Shown piece after piece: positions 37,415 to 47,682 of a stretch of DNA of 64,000 bases. Position numbers and translations under genes: made by a program. Position 1 is the stretch's first letter, and every line of letters starts with the position of its first letter. The stretch is from Bacteroidaceae bacterium (GTDB taxonomy: Bacteria > Bacteroidota > Bacteroidia > Bacteroidales > Bacteroidaceae). The stretch covers positions 124,001-188,000 of the forward strand of contig CABIVS010000005.1 in the NCBI GenBank assembly GCA_902362375.1, read 5' to 3'. The notes below the pieces were generated by a model. It searched no databases, was not told where the DNA came from, and was given only the letters and a program-made list of their open reading frames with translations.

Positions 37415-39229
37415 ATGGAAAAACAAGAGCAGATCATTACTACATATCAGCAAATCATTCAGAAAACAGAACTGGAGTTACAGAATGCACGGAAACGTAT
37501 CTATTATATCAGTCTCCTCCGCCTGATCTTATTCGTAGGAGCCGTAGCAAATGCCATTATCTTTTGGTCTGATGGGTGGCTATGTCTCTTTGCTTTCGCT
37601 ATCCTCCCTTTTATCTTATTCATCTGGCTGGTAAAACGACATAATTTCTGGTTCTACCGGAAAGATTTTCTGAAAAAGAAAATAGAAATCAATGAGCAGG
37701 AGCTACGTGCCATGCAATATGACTTTTCTGATTTTGATGATGGAAAAGAATTTGTTAATCCATCTCATCTCTACACTCTTGATTTAGACGTATTTGGTGA
37801 ACATTCTCTTTTCCAATACATCAACCGCACTGCAACGCCTATTGGCAAACAGCATCTTGCAAACTGGTTCAATGCACATCTGGAAAACAAAGAAGCTATT
37901 GAACATCGCCAAGAAGCTATACATGAATTGTCCACAGACTTAGAATATCGTCAACAAATCCGCTTACTCGGCTTACTCTATAAAGGAAAACCTGCCGATA
38001 CCACCGAAATCAAGGAATGGGCAAACAGTCCAAGTTATTATCGGAAGCGAACGCTTCTACGTATCCTCCCGACAGCGGTAACGATCATTAATTTCTTATG
38101 TATAGGTTTAGCCATTTTAGGTATTATCTCGGCTAATATAGCTGGAGGAGTATTTGTTAGCTTTGTATTATTCAGCACTATTTTCTCTAAAGGAATCACT
38201 AAATTGCAAACGACCTACGGGGAAAAGCTACAAATTCTTTCGACATACGCCGACCAGATTCTTCTCACTGAACAGAAAGAAATGCAAAGCCATATACTGC
38301 AAAAGTTAAAAGCGGAGCTTACAAGCCAGAATCAAACCGCTTCTCAAGCAGTACGCCAGCTTTCAAAACTGATGAACGCGCTCGATCAACGAAGTAATCT
38401 GCTAATAAGCACGATACTCAACGGACTGATATTCTGGGAGCTGCGCCAAGTAATGCGAATCGAGAAGTGGAAAGAAATCCATGCATCCGATCTCCCCCGC
38501 TGGATAGAAACCATCGGAGAAATTGATGCTTATTGTTCTCTGGCAACATTCGCATATAATCATCCGGATTATATCTATCCTACCATTGCTGCTCAATCTT
38601 TCCATCTGCAGGCTGAAGCTTTGGGGCATCCTTTAATGGATCGCAACAAATGTGTACGCAACGGAATAGACATTGAAAAACGTCCTTTCTTTATTATTAT
38701 CACAGGAGCCAATATGGCAGGAAAAAGCACGTATTTACGTACTGTAGGAGTGAACTATCTACTAGCATGTATAGGGGCTCCCGTTTGGGCAAAGCAGATG
38801 AAAATATATCCGGCTCGCCTCGTTACCAGTCTTCGGACCAGTGACTCCTTAGCCGACAACGAATCTTATTTCTTTGCCGAACTCAAGCGACTTAAATTAA
38901 TCATAGACAAGCTTGAAGCAGGAGAAGAACTTTTCATCATCCTTGATGAAATATTGAAAGGTACAAACTCCATGGATAAACAGAAAGGTTCTTTTGCCCT
39001 CATCAAACAATTCATGCACATGAACACCAATGGCATCATCGCCACCCATGACTTGTTGCTAGGGACTTTAGTGGACTCCTTCCCACAAAATATCCGGAAT
39101 TACTGTTTCGAAGCTGACATTACGAACAACGAACTTACCTTCTCTTACCAAATGAGAAATGGAGTTGCACAAAATATGAATGCCTGCTTCTTAATGAAGA
39201 AAATGGGAATCGCCGTCATTAACGACTAA
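37415..39229 (+). CDS. Membrane-anchored MutS-family ATPase
   Basis: The protein has 604 residues from the ATG at 37415; the frame extends 8 codons upstream but that part overlaps the promoter. It has the MutS core and ATPase (domains III and V) but not the mismatch-reading domain I. Walker A is GANMAGKSTYLRT (from Gly431), Walker B is IILDEILKGTNS (Asp511, Glu512), and the signature HD is in IIATHDLLLGTL. Two hydrophobic hairpins (about residues 35-75 and 215-255) predict four membrane segments, one placed before and one within the lever region. Homologues of this type are annotated as MutS in Bacteroidetes, but a role in mismatch repair is unlikely. Function unknown. Confidence 0.85.
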   Translation: MEKQEQIITTYQQIIQKTELELQNARKRIYYISLLRLILFVGAVANAIIFWSDGWLCLFAFAILPFILFIWLVKRHNFWFYRKDFLKKKIEINEQELRAMQYDFSDFDDGKEFVNPSHLYTLDLDVFGEHSLFQYINRTATPIGKQHLANWFNAHLENKEAIEHRQEAIHELSTDLEYRQQIRLLGLLYKGKPADTTEIKEWANSPSYYRKRTLLRILPTAVTIINFLCIGLAILGIISANIAGGVFVSFVLFSTIFSKGITKLQTTYGEKLQILSTYADQILLTEQKEMQSHILQKLKAELTSQNQTASQAVRQLSKLMNALDQRSNLLISTILNGLIFWELRQVMRIEKWKEIHASDLPRWIETIGEIDAYCSLATFAYNHPDYIYPTIAAQSFHLQAEALGHPLMDRNKCVRNGIDIEKRPFFIIITGANMAGKSTYLRTVGVNYLLACIGAPVWAKQMKIYPARLVTSLRTSDSLADNESYFFAELKRLKLIIDKLEAGEELFIILDEILKGTNSMDKQKGSFALIKQFMHMNTNGIIATHDLLLGTLVDSFPQNIRNYCFEADITNNELTFSYQMRNGVAQNMNACFLMKKMGIAVIND

Positions 39230-39379
39230 TCCCCATTCCTTATATGAAAATCAAAGTTTTCTATTGCGGTAACATCCAAAACCTGCTTTATTTAGCAGCA
39301 GCAAACTGAATATAAAATTTCAAGCTACCTGTTTTAATCTGCCGGAAAACAAAGTTAAACAGTTTCTGGAGATATACTT

Positions 39380-39922
39380 TTACTGCATTTTACTTTTTGC
39401 CAGAAATGCTATGACCGCTGAAGCTTGTTCATTAGTGAAATACTGCACTGATGTTATTGGCTGATATGTATAAGGTATAAACTGGAATAACTGTACAGCT
39501 GCAAATTTTTTATCAGCAGAGAGTATCACATCCATACGTATATTACCACTAGCCTCACTCTTTATATTCGAACCTGCAGAGAATGCCCCCGAATTCACAA
39601 GATCCCTCAAAGCATCCATGTGTTTCAAATCAAAAAATATACTATGCTCTTTAGCCACACTTTTGGTTGGCAAATAAATAACTTCTTTTGATTTCCAGAA
39701 GAGACGGAAAATCCCCATAAGGAATAAACCTGTTCCCAGAACCATCAAAGCCATACTAACCGTAGAAGACTTATCATCCAATTCGAAAGTGGAAGCAAAA
39801 GCTAAGATACCGACCAATAACATTACAGAAGAAATTAAAACTCCTGAAACACTTGTACGTTTTGCGATATCGGGGTGTGAAGATGTGAAGATAGTAGCAT
39901 CAATCATTTGAGTAGTTGCCAT
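39380..39922 (-). CDS. Membrane protein of unknown function, two TM segments
   Basis: The protein has 180 residues. Two membrane segments (GVLISSVMLLVGILAFAS, about 27-46, and VSMALMVLGTGLFLMGIFRL, about 55-75) form a hairpin near the N-terminus. The C-terminal 100 residues are soluble and include DLKHMDALRDLVNSGAFSAG and a Tyr/Phe-rich segment (FQFIPYTYQPITSVQYFTNE). No family recognised. It is convergent with the MutS-like gene and monocistronic. Confidence 0.7.
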   Translation of the reverse strand: MATTQMIDATIFTSSHPDIAKRTSVSGVLISSVMLLVGILAFASTFELDDKSSTVSMALMVLGTGLFLMGIFRLFWKSKEVIYLPTKSVAKEHSIFFDLKHMDALRDLVNSGAFSAGSNIKSEASGNIRMDVILSADKKFAAVQLFQFIPYTYQPITSVQYFTNEQASAVIAFLAKSKMQ

Positions 39923-40032
39923 AATATTTAAAGTTTAAATTATTAGTGAAAATATAAAGATAAAAAGATATAGTCACCGGTATTACAGAAGATACCAGTA
40001 ACCACAAAATAAACAAAACTAATAAGTTACTA

Positions 40033-40428
40033 CTAAATAATTATGCGCCTCAAAGTATATACATAGTATTCACTTGATGGCTGGCAGTAATAGGAAGTTG
40101 TTGTACCATAAATCCGCCCCAAGTGTTGTGAAAGTGAGTTCTCACGATCAGCACAACATTGTAGCGCATTCTTCAAAGAAAAGAAATATTCTCCAAGTTG
40201 CACACGTTGAATACGTGTTACAGATATTTGATGGCTTTGCGAGTTGTTCAATTCAGCCACAGGCTTACCTGGAAGATCCGGTGCGCTGATTTCCCCATGT
40301 TGTCTCATTGCATATGTAATAGCACGCTCCTGTTCATCCACCACTTTCGCGGTAGAAATATTGCCTGCTATGCTATGAAAAGCAACTGTCAGCAACAGAA
40401 ACAATATTACCTTTACAAATTTTGCCAT
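40033..40428 (-). CDS. Small exported protein of unknown function
   Basis: The protein has 131 residues from the ATG at 40428; the frame extends upstream but only the inner ATG gives a signal peptide (MAKFVKVILFLLLTVAFHSI). The mature region ends in a Tyr-rich tail (YGTTTSYYCQPSSEYYVYTL) and carries three Cys. No family recognised. It lies 92 bp beyond the terminator of the ribosomal operon, on the same strand. Confidence 0.6.
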   Translation of the reverse strand: MAKFVKVILFLLLTVAFHSIAGNISTAKVVDEQERAITYAMRQHGEISAPDLPGKPVAELNNSQSHQISVTRIQRVQLGEYFFSLKNALQCCADRENSLSQHLGRIYGTTTSYYCQPSSEYYVYTLRRIII

Positions 40429-40519
40429 ATTCACTTGCAAATATAACAGATTCTCTCTATGAAAAGTTCTATTAAGATATATTTTAATGTATCTTAGTAT
40501 TAGTAAACGGCAGACAAAC

Positions 40520-40550
40520 AAAAAAGGCTACCTATGAGGGTAGCCCTTTT
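40520..40550 (-). terminator. Intrinsic terminator of the ribosomal super-operon
   Basis: On the minus strand GGCTACCC-TCATA-GGTAGCC (40526-40545) forms a 7-bp GC-rich stem, followed by CTTTTTTG. It lies 26 bp after the rplQ stop codon. Confidence 0.9.
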
Positions 40551-40575
40551 TATATCTATAAGAATAACTGTAAAA

Positions 40576-41079
40576 TTATTCAGCTGATTCAGCTTTTGGT
40601 TCTTCAGCCTTAGGAGCTTCAGTTGCAGGAGCTTCAACAGCAGCAGGAGCAGCTTCAGCAGATTTCTTCGAACGACGAGTACGAGTAGCTTTCTTAGCCA
40701 CTTTTTCCTTAGCCATATTTTCATTGTAGTCAACCAACTCGATGAAGCACATTTCTGCATTGTCACCCAAACGGTTACCAGTCTTGATAATACGAGTATA
40801 ACCACCCGGACGATCAGCAATCTTAACAGAGATTTCTTTGAACAACTCTGTTACTGCAATCTTATCTTGCAAATTGCTAAATACAACACGACGAGAGTTC
40901 GTAGTATCTTCTTTAGACTTAGTAATCAAAGGCTCAACAAACTTTTTCAAAGCTTTCGCCTTTGCAACAGTCGTAGTGATTCTTTTGTGCTTGATCAAAG
41001 AGCAAGCCATGTTAGATAACATAGCGCTTCTATGAGAAGCAGTACGACCTAAATGATTGAATTTTTTATTATGTCTCAT
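40576..41079 (-). CDS. rplQ: Large-subunit ribosomal protein bL17, with low-complexity tail
   Basis: The protein has 167 residues. The family core covers residues 1-120 ([40 protein letters not shown]). The last 45 residues are an Ala/Lys/Glu/Pro-rich extension ([20 protein letters not shown]) not found in E. coli L17. It is the last gene of the operon, 3 bp after rpoA, as in the alpha operon of many bacteria. Confidence 0.97.
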   Translation of the reverse strand: MRHNKKFNHLGRTASHRSAMLSNMACSLIKHKRITTTVAKAKALKKFVEPLITKSKEDTTNSRRVVFSNLQDKIAVTELFKEISVKIADRPGGYTRIIKTGNRLGDNAEMCFIELVDYNENMAKEKVAKKATRTRRSKKSAEAAPAAVEAPATEAPKAEEPKAESAE

Positions 41080-41082
41080 TTT

Positions 41083-42075
41083 TTATTCTTTATCTAATTT
41101 ATATTTAGAAATGTCGGTTCCAAACGACAGATTCAGACTTTCCAGCAAATCATCAAGCTCGGTAAGCGATTTCTTTCCGAAGTTTCTGAATTTCAGCAGG
41201 TCAGTTTTGTTGAATTGTACCAAGTCACCGAGAGTTTCTACGTCAGCAGCCTTCAAGCAATTGAGGGCACGAACTGACAAGTCCATATCAACGAGTTTGG
41301 TTTTCAACAGCTGACGCATGTGCAGTACTTCTTCATCAAACTCTTCATTGCCATCAGTATCATTACTTTCAAGCGTGATCTTCTCGTCAGAGAACAACAT
41401 GAAGTGATAAATCAGAATTTTTGCAGCTTCTTTCAGCGCTTCTTTCGGATGTATAGAACCGTCGGTACTAATTTCAAGTACTAGCTTTTCGTAGTCAGTC
41501 TTCTGTTCTACACGGAAGTTTTCTACAGCATACTTGACATTACGTATCGGTGTATAAATAGAGTCGATTGGAATTACATTAACATCCGTGCAATACTCGC
41601 GATTCTCATCAGCAGGTACATAACCACGGCCTTTGTTAATTGTAATATCAATCTGCATAGTTGACTTAGAATCTAAATGACAAATAACTAATTCCGGATT
41701 TAACACTTCAAATCCAGTCAAATACTTACCTATGTCACCTGCTTTAAATTCACTGGAATTCTCGACAGTGATGCTCACTTTTTCGCTCTCGAACTCTTCA
41801 ACTACTTGCTTGAATCTCACTTGTTTCAGATTCAAGATAATGTTGGTAACATCCTCTTTTACTCCAGGTACACTAGAAAATTCATGCTCCACACCATCAA
41901 TTCTGATAGTAGTGATAGCAAAACCCTCTAATGAAGAAAGAAGGATTCGGCGTAATGCATTACCTACAGTAATACCAAAACCCGGTTCCAACGGACGGAA
42001 TTCGAATTTACCGAATCTGGAGTCCGCCTCCAACATTAATACTTTATCAGGTTTTTGAAATGCTAATATCGCCAT
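41083..42075 (-). CDS. rpoA: RNA polymerase alpha subunit
   Basis: The protein has 330 residues. The N-terminal assembly domain (about 1-235, with [20 protein letters not shown]) scaffolds beta and beta-prime. The C-terminal domain (about 250-330, with [20 protein letters not shown] and [20 protein letters not shown]) contacts DNA and activators. Length is normal. It lies between rpsD (11 bp) and rplQ (3 bp). Confidence 0.98.
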   Translation of the reverse strand: MAILAFQKPDKVLMLEADSRFGKFEFRPLEPGFGITVGNALRRILLSSLEGFAITTIRIDGVEHEFSSVPGVKEDVTNIILNLKQVRFKQVVEEFESEKVSITVENSSEFKAGDIGKYLTGFEVLNPELVICHLDSKSTMQIDITINKGRGYVPADENREYCTDVNVIPIDSIYTPIRNVKYAVENFRVEQKTDYEKLVLEISTDGSIHPKEALKEAAKILIYHFMLFSDEKITLESNDTDGNEEFDEEVLHMRQLLKTKLVDMDLSVRALNCLKAADVETLGDLVQFNKTDLLKFRNFGKKSLTELDDLLESLNLSFGTDISKYKLDKE

Positions 42076-42086
42076 GAAATTAATTA

Positions 42087-42692
42087 TTATTTAGAATACA
42101 ATTCAACGATCAAATGTTCTTTAATGTTCTCAGGAATGTCTGCTCTTTCAGGTATGTGCAACATTTTACCAACCTTAGAAGCTTCGTCCCATTCCAACCA
42201 AGCATACTTGCTGTGATTGAAACCTGCAAGAGAATTAGCAATTACTTCCAAAGATTTAGATCTTTCACGAACACCAATCAATTGTCCTGGTTTTACTGCA
42301 AATGAAGGGATGTTTACCACTTCACCATCTACAGTAATATGCTTGTGACTAACCAACTGACGAGCAGCAGCACGTGTAGGAGCAATACCCAAACGGAATA
42401 CTACGTTGTCAAGACGGCCTTCCAACAATTGAAGAAGTACCTCACCGGTAATACCTTTAGCAGTAGCTGCTTTTTCAAACAAATTGCGGAATTGTTTTTC
42501 TAGAACTCCATAGGTGTATTTAGCTTTCTGCTTTTCACGAAGTTGCACACCGTATTCAGAAGTTTTTCTTTTTCTTGAATTACCATGTTGTCCGGGAGGA
42601 TAGTTCTTCTTTGACAAAACTTTATCAGCTCCAAAGATTCCCTCACCGAATTTACGGGCGATTCTCGATTTTGGTCCAGTATATCTAGCCAT
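42087..42692 (-). CDS. rpsD: Small-subunit ribosomal protein uS4
   Basis: The protein has 201 residues and is the primary 16S rRNA binding protein of the 30S body. The S4 RNA-binding fold is in [20 protein letters not shown] to [18 protein letters not shown]. The N-terminal region ([18 protein letters not shown]) has no zinc cysteines. The 117-bp gap before it is the longest in the alpha part of the locus and might hold a regulatory leader; I see no clear structure there. Confidence 0.97.
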   Translation of the reverse strand: MARYTGPKSRIARKFGEGIFGADKVLSKKNYPPGQHGNSRKRKTSEYGVQLREKQKAKYTYGVLEKQFRNLFEKAATAKGITGEVLLQLLEGRLDNVVFRLGIAPTRAAARQLVSHKHITVDGEVVNIPSFAVKPGQLIGVRERSKSLEVIANSLAGFNHSKYAWLEWDEASKVGKMLHIPERADIPENIKEHLIVELYSK

Positions 42693-42809
42693 TTCTTTTT
42701 AAATATTTAATTGTTTATTCATGAACTTAATTTGTTGCAGCCGCGATTACAGAGAGAAATTAAATGTAATCCAAAAACAAAATCAAGATCATTGTAAGTT
42801 AAAGGTAAA

Positions 42810-43199
42810 TTAAACTCTACGTCTTTTTGGAGGACGACAACCATTATGTGGAAGCGGAGTTACGTCAATGATTTCAGTAACTTCGATACCAGCACCGTGG
42901 ATAGTTCTAATAGCAGACTCACGTCCGTTACCTGGACCTTTCACATATGCTTTTACCTTTCTCAGGCCAAGATCAAATGCAATCTTTGCACAATCCTGGG
43001 CAGCCATCTGAGCTGCATAAGGAGTATTCTTTTTAGAACCTCTAAATCCCATTTTACCAGCAGATGACCAAGAGATAATCTGCCCTTCACTGTTTGCAAG
43101 AGAAACAATAATATTGTTGAAAGATGAATGAACATGCAACTGTCCATTAGCGTCTACTTTCACATTTCTCTTTTTAGCTGCAACTGTTTTTTTTGCCAT
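42810..43199 (-). CDS. rpsK: Small-subunit ribosomal protein uS11
   Basis: The protein has 129 residues of the platform protein, with the conserved segments [20 protein letters not shown] and [20 protein letters not shown] and the ending [13 protein letters not shown]. It is 11 bp after rpsM. Confidence 0.97.
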
Positions 43200-43210
43200 A
43201 TCAACAATTA

Positions 43211-43591
43211 TTATTTAGTAGCTTTTTTCTTATTAGCAACGGTTTTCTTTCTACCTTTACGAGTACGTGCATTGTTCTTTGTGCTCTGACCTCTAACAGG
43301 CAGACCAATACGATGACGTACACCACGATAGCAACCAATATCCATTAATCGCTTAATGTTCAATTGGATTTCAGAACGAAGATCACCTTCCACTTTATAC
43401 TCTGCACCGATAATCTCACGAATCTTAGCAGCTTGATCATCTGTCCAGTCTTTAACCTTCAGATCTTTATCTACACCAGCTTTATCTAAAATTTTTGCTG
43501 AACTACTGCGACCTATTCCATATACATAGGTCAACGCAATTTCACCTCTTTTGTTCTGAGGTAAATCTACACCAACTATTCTTATAGCCAT
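43211..43591 (-). CDS. rpsM: Small-subunit ribosomal protein uS13
   Basis: The protein has 126 residues of the 30S head, contacting P-site tRNA and the 50S subunit. [20 protein letters not shown] and the basic end [20 protein letters not shown] are conserved. It follows rpmJ by 33 bp. Confidence 0.97.
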
Positions 43592-43624
43592 ATACTTAAT
43601 TATTTTTTTTGCAAAAATAACAAA

Positions 43625-43741
43625 TTATCCTTGACGTTGTTTATACTTAGGATTTTTCTTGTTAATAACATACAAACGGCCATTACGTCTAACGATCTTA
43701 CATTCTGGCGTGCGTTTCTTTAATGATGCTCTTACTTTCAT
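43625..43741 (-). CDS. rpmJ: Large-subunit ribosomal protein bL36, zinc-free form
   Basis: A 38-residue gene too short for most gene callers. It begins [20 protein letters not shown] and ends PKYKQRQG, the universal L36 terminus. E. coli L36 has three Cys and one His as zinc ligands; here only one Cys remains (Cys14) and the others are Thr, Asn-type or Tyr residues, so this is the C-minus form. It sits between infA (8 bp) and rpsM (33 bp), its usual place. Confidence 0.95.
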   Translation of the reverse strand: MKVRASLKKRTPECKIVRRNGRLYVINKKNPKYKQRQG

Positions 43742-43749
43742 ATCTTATT

Positions 43750-43968
43750 TTATTTATATCTAAACACAATTCTTCCTTTCGATAAGTCGTAAGGAGACAT
43801 TTCGACTCTCACTTTATCTCCCGGCAAGATCTTGATGTAATGCATCCGCATCTTACCTGAAATATGTGCAGTAATCTCATGTCCGTTTTCTAATTCAACA
43901 CGAAACATTGCATTTGACAATGCTTCAACTATAACTCCATCTTGTTCTATTGCAGATTGCTTTGCCAT
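43750..43968 (-). CDS. infA: Translation initiation factor IF-1
   Basis: The protein has 72 residues, a single OB fold that blocks the A site during initiation. [20 protein letters not shown] and [20 protein letters not shown] are typical. It starts 1 bp after the map stop codon, so the two are tightly coupled. Confidence 0.98.
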   Translation of the reverse strand: MAKQSAIEQDGVIVEALSNAMFRVELENGHEITAHISGKMRMHYIKILPGDKVRVEMSPYDLSKGRIVFRYK

Positions 43969-43969
43969 A

Positions 43970-44767
43970 TTATATTGCTTTATCTCCTAAAACTTCTTCT
44001 ATGAATTTGAATGAAGACAAAATATCAGCTTCACCAGCTCCAACAGCTATCGTATGTTCAAAATGTGCAGCACATTTACGATCTCTGGTCCTCACAGTCC
44101 ATCCGTCACGTTCCATAATCACTTGCCGGTCTCCCAATGTTATCATCGGCTCTATCGCTATGCAAAGGCCTCTTTTCATCAAAGGTCCATATCCTCTTTT
44201 ACCATAATTAGGCACTTGAGGATCTTCGTGCATCTCTTTACCGATGCCATGACCAACAAACTCACGCACTACACCATAAGAGTGAGACTCACAATATTGC
44301 TGAATAGCATACCCGATGTCTCCGATTCTTTTGCCTTGCACTGCGTTCTGAATGCCAATATATAACGCTTCTTTAGTCACCTTCAACAAGTTACGAACTT
44401 CTTCGTCCACCTCTCCTACACAAAAAGTATAAGCAGAATCACCACAAAAACCATTCATGTAAGTCCCACAATCCACTGATACGATATCGCCATCTTTCAG
44501 TACAATATCCCCTGGGATTCCATGTACAACCTGTTCATTAACAGAAGTACAAAGAGATGCGGGAAATGGTTCTCCATATTGATTCGGGAATCCCTTGAAA
44601 GTTGGAGTTGCCCCATGATCTCTAATGAACTCTTCAGCAACTTTATCCAACTCACGTGTAGTTACACCAGGCTTCACCAGTTTGGCAACCTCTGCAAGAG
44701 TTTTACCAACAAGCAGGTTACTCTGACGGAGCAATTCTATTTCATCTTCTGTTTTAAGAAATATCAT
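43970..44767 (-). CDS. map: Type I methionine aminopeptidase
   Basis: The protein has 265 residues. It removes N-terminal Met from new proteins using two metal ions. Ligands: Asp in [19 protein letters not shown] (two), His in [20 protein letters not shown], Glu in [11 protein letters not shown] and a final Glu in [15 protein letters not shown]. No zinc-finger extension. It follows secY by 15 bp; adk, which lies between them in many Gram-negatives and Firmicutes, is absent, as is usual in Bacteroidetes. Confidence 0.97.
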   Translation of the reverse strand: MIFLKTEDEIELLRQSNLLVGKTLAEVAKLVKPGVTTRELDKVAEEFIRDHGATPTFKGFPNQYGEPFPASLCTSVNEQVVHGIPGDIVLKDGDIVSVDCGTYMNGFCGDSAYTFCVGEVDEEVRNLLKVTKEALYIGIQNAVQGKRIGDIGYAIQQYCESHSYGVVREFVGHGIGKEMHEDPQVPNYGKRGYGPLMKRGLCIAIEPMITLGDRQVIMERDGWTVRTRDRKCAAHFEHTIAVGAGEADILSSFKFIEEVLGDKAI

Positions 44768-44782
44768 TTCTAATCTAAAGAA

Positions 44783-46123
44783 TTAATATGCCGCTACACC
44801 AGCGCGTCCTTTAATACGACCAGATTTCAACAGACCATCATAGTGTCTCATCAACAAATGACTTTCAACCTGTTGCAGTGTATCAAGAACAACACCTACA
44901 AGAATTAACAAAGATGTACCGCCGAAGAATTGAGCAAATCCTGCTTGCACTCCGAATATACCGGCAAAAGCAGGCATAATAGCAACTAAAGCCAAGAAGA
45001 AAGAACCCGGCAAAGTAATACGAGACATTATATCATCAATATACTCTGCAGTTTTCTTTCCCGGTTTAATACCAGGGATGAAACCATTATTTCTCTTCAT
45101 ATCCTCAGCCATCTGAGTCGGATTAATTGTAATTGCAGTATAGAAATATGTAAATAATATAATCATTACCGCAAAAACAAAATTATACCAGAAACTTGTA
45201 TGATCTGTAAACGCATGCAAGAAACCGCCCGCATCATTTACATTTGAAAAACCGATAAACGTAATTGGAATAAACATGATTGCCTGAGCAAAGATGATAG
45301 GCATAACACCAGCCGCATTCACTTTCAAAGGAATGTACTGTCTAGCACCACCATATTGCTTGTTACCAACAATTCTTTTTGCATACTGTACAGGAATCTT
45401 TCTTGTACCTTGTACCAAAAGAATAGCAGCACCAATCACTAATAACAAGAATACGATTTCAATTATAAACATGATCAAACCACCACTCTTATTTGCTACT
45501 CTGGATACAACTTCTTGCAACAAAGCATCAGGGAAACGAGCGATAATACCAATCAAGATGATAAATGAAATACCGTTACCAATACCTTTATCAGTAATTC
45601 TTTCACCAAGCCACAAAATAAACATACTACCTGCTGCCAAAATAATGGTAGAGGTAACCATAAACAGAGTCCAATCTAATGAAGCATTTAAGGAAGGGCC
45701 AGCCTGCATTTTAAGATTGAGCAAATAAGAAGGGGCCTGAACTAACAATATAGCAATCGTCAAATAACGAGTATATTGATTCATTTTTCTTCTGCCGCTC
45801 TCACCTTCGCGTTGCAGCTTCTGGAAATACGGCACAGCGATTCCCAACAACTGGATTACGATAGATGCAGAGATATAAGGCATGATTCCTAATGCAAAAA
45901 TAGAGGCATTAGAAAATGCTCCTCCAGAGAACATATTTAACAAGGCTAAAAGGCCTTCACTTGTTTGTTCGTGCAATTTAGCCAGCATCGCCGGATTGAT
46001 ACCCGGTAATACGACATATGATCCAAAACGGTAAATTGCCACAAACAATATGGTGATGAGGATCCGCTGTCTCAGATCCTCAATCTTCCATATATTCTTT
46101 AATGTTTCAATAGCTTTTCTCAT
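44783..46123 (-). CDS. secY: Protein translocase subunit SecY
   Basis: The protein has 446 residues with ten membrane segments and forms the channel of the SecYEG translocon. Conserved segments are GSYVVLPGINPAML near TM1, LGIMPYISASIVIQLLG at the plug and TM2, and GFIPGIKPGKKTAEYIDDIM in the cytoplasmic loop. It starts 4 bp after rplO, as in the spc operon of most bacteria. Confidence 0.98.
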   Translation of the reverse strand: MRKAIETLKNIWKIEDLRQRILITILFVAIYRFGSYVVLPGINPAMLAKLHEQTSEGLLALLNMFSGGAFSNASIFALGIMPYISASIVIQLLGIAVPYFQKLQREGESGRRKMNQYTRYLTIAILLVQAPSYLLNLKMQAGPSLNASLDWTLFMVTSTIILAAGSMFILWLGERITDKGIGNGISFIILIGIIARFPDALLQEVVSRVANKSGGLIMFIIEIVFLLLVIGAAILLVQGTRKIPVQYAKRIVGNKQYGGARQYIPLKVNAAGVMPIIFAQAIMFIPITFIGFSNVNDAGGFLHAFTDHTSFWYNFVFAVMIILFTYFYTAITINPTQMAEDMKRNNGFIPGIKPGKKTAEYIDDIMSRITLPGSFFLALVAIMPAFAGIFGVQAGFAQFFGGTSLLILVGVVLDTLQQVESHLLMRHYDGLLKSGRIKGRAGVAAY

Positions 46124-46127
46124 TGAA

Positions 46128-46574
46128 TCAGAGTTTTACTACAGTTCCACCAGCAGCTTCAATAGCAGCAGTTGCAGTCTTAGAGAATGCATGAGCTTCT
46201 ACTTCCAGCTTATTAGTCAGAGTTCCGTTACCCAATACTTTTACCAACTGATTTGAAGATATAAATCCTGCTTCGATAAAGTCGTTTACACCAACTTTTG
46301 CCAAGCTCTTAGCTTCAGCAAGTTTCTGGATAGTATCCAGATTGATGGCTTTATATTCTACACGATTAATATTCTTGAAACCAAATTTAGGAACTCGACG
46401 TTGAAGAGGCATCTGACCACCTTCAAAACCGATCTTCTTAGAGTATCCAGATCTTGATTTAGCTCCCTTATGACCTCTTGTAGAAGTACCGCCTAAGCCA
46501 GAACCAGTTCCACGTCCAATTCTTTTTCTTGTCTTAGTAGATCCCTCTGCAGGTTTTAAATTACTTAAGTTCAT
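46128..46574 (-). CDS. rplO: Large-subunit ribosomal protein uL15
   Basis: The protein has 148 residues. The Gly/Arg-rich N-terminal arm (RIGRGTGSGLGGTSTRGHKG) enters the 23S rRNA core; the globular end has VGVNDFIEAGFISSNQLVKV. Its neighbours are rpmD and secY. Confidence 0.97.
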   Translation of the reverse strand: MNLSNLKPAEGSTKTRKRIGRGTGSGLGGTSTRGHKGAKSRSGYSKKIGFEGGQMPLQRRVPKFGFKNINRVEYKAINLDTIQKLAEAKSLAKVGVNDFIEAGFISSNQLVKVLGNGTLTNKLEVEAHAFSKTATAAIEAAGGTVVKL

Positions 46575-46606
46575 ATTGTAATTTCGTTTTATTATTCAAC
46601 AAATAA

Positions 46607-46783
46607 TTACTTAACAATGGCAACCAAGTGTTTTACTTTATCTACCATCCCAAGAATTGAAGGAGTGCTTTCGTGTTCAACCACACGGTTCAGTTTACGA
46701 AGTCCCAGTGCATCAAGAGTTCTTTTCTGATCAGCTGGAGCACCAATTCTACTTTTAACTTGTTTAATCTTTATAGTTGACAT
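46607..46783 (-). CDS. rpmD: Large-subunit ribosomal protein uL30
   Basis: A 58-residue gene short enough to be missed. It reads MSTIKIKQVKSRIGAP, then RTLDALGLRKLNRVVEHEST and a final VDKVKHLVAIVK, all typical of L30. It sits 9 bp after rpsE and 32 bp before rplO, its canonical place. Confidence 0.95.
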   Translation of the reverse strand: MSTIKIKQVKSRIGAPADQKRTLDALGLRKLNRVVEHESTPSILGMVDKVKHLVAIVK

Positions 46784-46792
46784 ATCTCCTCC

Positions 46793-47311
46793 TTATCCTC
46801 TAAATACTTTTTCAACACTAATACCTCTGTTCTGAGCAACCATTCTTGCATCACGCATTTCACTCAAAGCTTCGATTGTAGCTTTAACAAGGTTGTGCGG
46901 ATTTGAAGAACCTTTAGATTTAGCCAAAACATCAGTAACACCAACACTTTCCAAAACAGCACGCATAGCACCACCAGCTACAACACCAGTTCCGTGAGAT
47001 GCAGGTTTGATGAATACTTCAGCACCACCAAATCTAGCTGATTGTTCATGAGGAACAGTACCTTTCAAAATAGGCACTTTCACCAAGTTCTTTTTAGCTG
47101 ATTCAACACCTTTAGCGATAGCAGCTGTTACTTCACCTGCTTTACCAAGTCCCCAACCAATGATACCTTCTTCGTTACCTACAACAACGATTGCAGAGAA
47201 ACTAAAAGTTCTACCACCTTTGGTAACTTTAGTAACACGATTAATAGCAACCAATCTATCTTTCAGTTCTATATCGTTAGTAATCTTAACTCTATTATTA
47301 ACTCCTGCCAT
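46793..47311 (-). CDS. rpsE: Small-subunit ribosomal protein uS5
   Basis: The protein has 172 residues. The double-stranded-RNA-binding-like N-terminal domain has [20 protein letters not shown]; the C-terminal domain has [20 protein letters not shown]. It helps decoding accuracy at the mRNA entry site. It follows rplR by 5 bp. Confidence 0.97.
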   Translation of the reverse strand: MAGVNNRVKITNDIELKDRLVAINRVTKVTKGGRTFSFSAIVVVGNEEGIIGWGLGKAGEVTAAIAKGVESAKKNLVKVPILKGTVPHEQSARFGGAEVFIKPASHGTGVVAGGAMRAVLESVGVTDVLAKSKGSSNPHNLVKATIEALSEMRDARMVAQNRGISVEKVFRG

Positions 47312-47316
47312 AATGA

Positions 47317-47661
47317 TTAAAATTTAAGTCCACCGTTACGAGCAGCATCAGCTACTTCTTTTACTCTCCCATGATACAAGTAACCATTACGGTCGAAAAC
47401 AACAGTAGTTATACCTGCTTCCTGAGCCTTTTTAGCAATCATTTCACCCACTTTAGCAGCTTGTTCTTTTTTAGCAACTTTATCAGTCAAACCTAAAGAA
47501 GAAGCGGCAGCCAGTGTCTTACCAGAAAGATCATCGATAATCTGGACATAAATTTGCTTGTTACTTCTAAATACACTCATACGCGGACATTCAGTAGTAC
47601 CTGAAATTTTGTTGCGTACTCTATATTTGATCTTAACTCGTCTTTCTATTTTTGTTGTCAT
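47317..47661 (-). CDS. rplR: Large-subunit ribosomal protein uL18
   Basis: The protein has 114 residues and binds 5S rRNA. The basic N-terminus and [20 protein letters not shown] plus the ending [20 protein letters not shown] are conserved. It follows rplF by 21 bp. Confidence 0.97.
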   Translation of the reverse strand: MTTKIERRVKIKYRVRNKISGTTECPRMSVFRSNKQIYVQIIDDLSGKTLAAASSLGLTDKVAKKEQAAKVGEMIAKKAQEAGITTVVFDRNGYLYHGRVKEVADAARNGGLKF

Positions 47662-47682
47662 AATAATCTAATTTTATATGAA

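Noticed and set aside
42693..42809. Extra small gene or leader RNA between rpsK and rpsD
   Set aside because: The 117-bp gap has no open frame with a plausible product and no clear stem structure.
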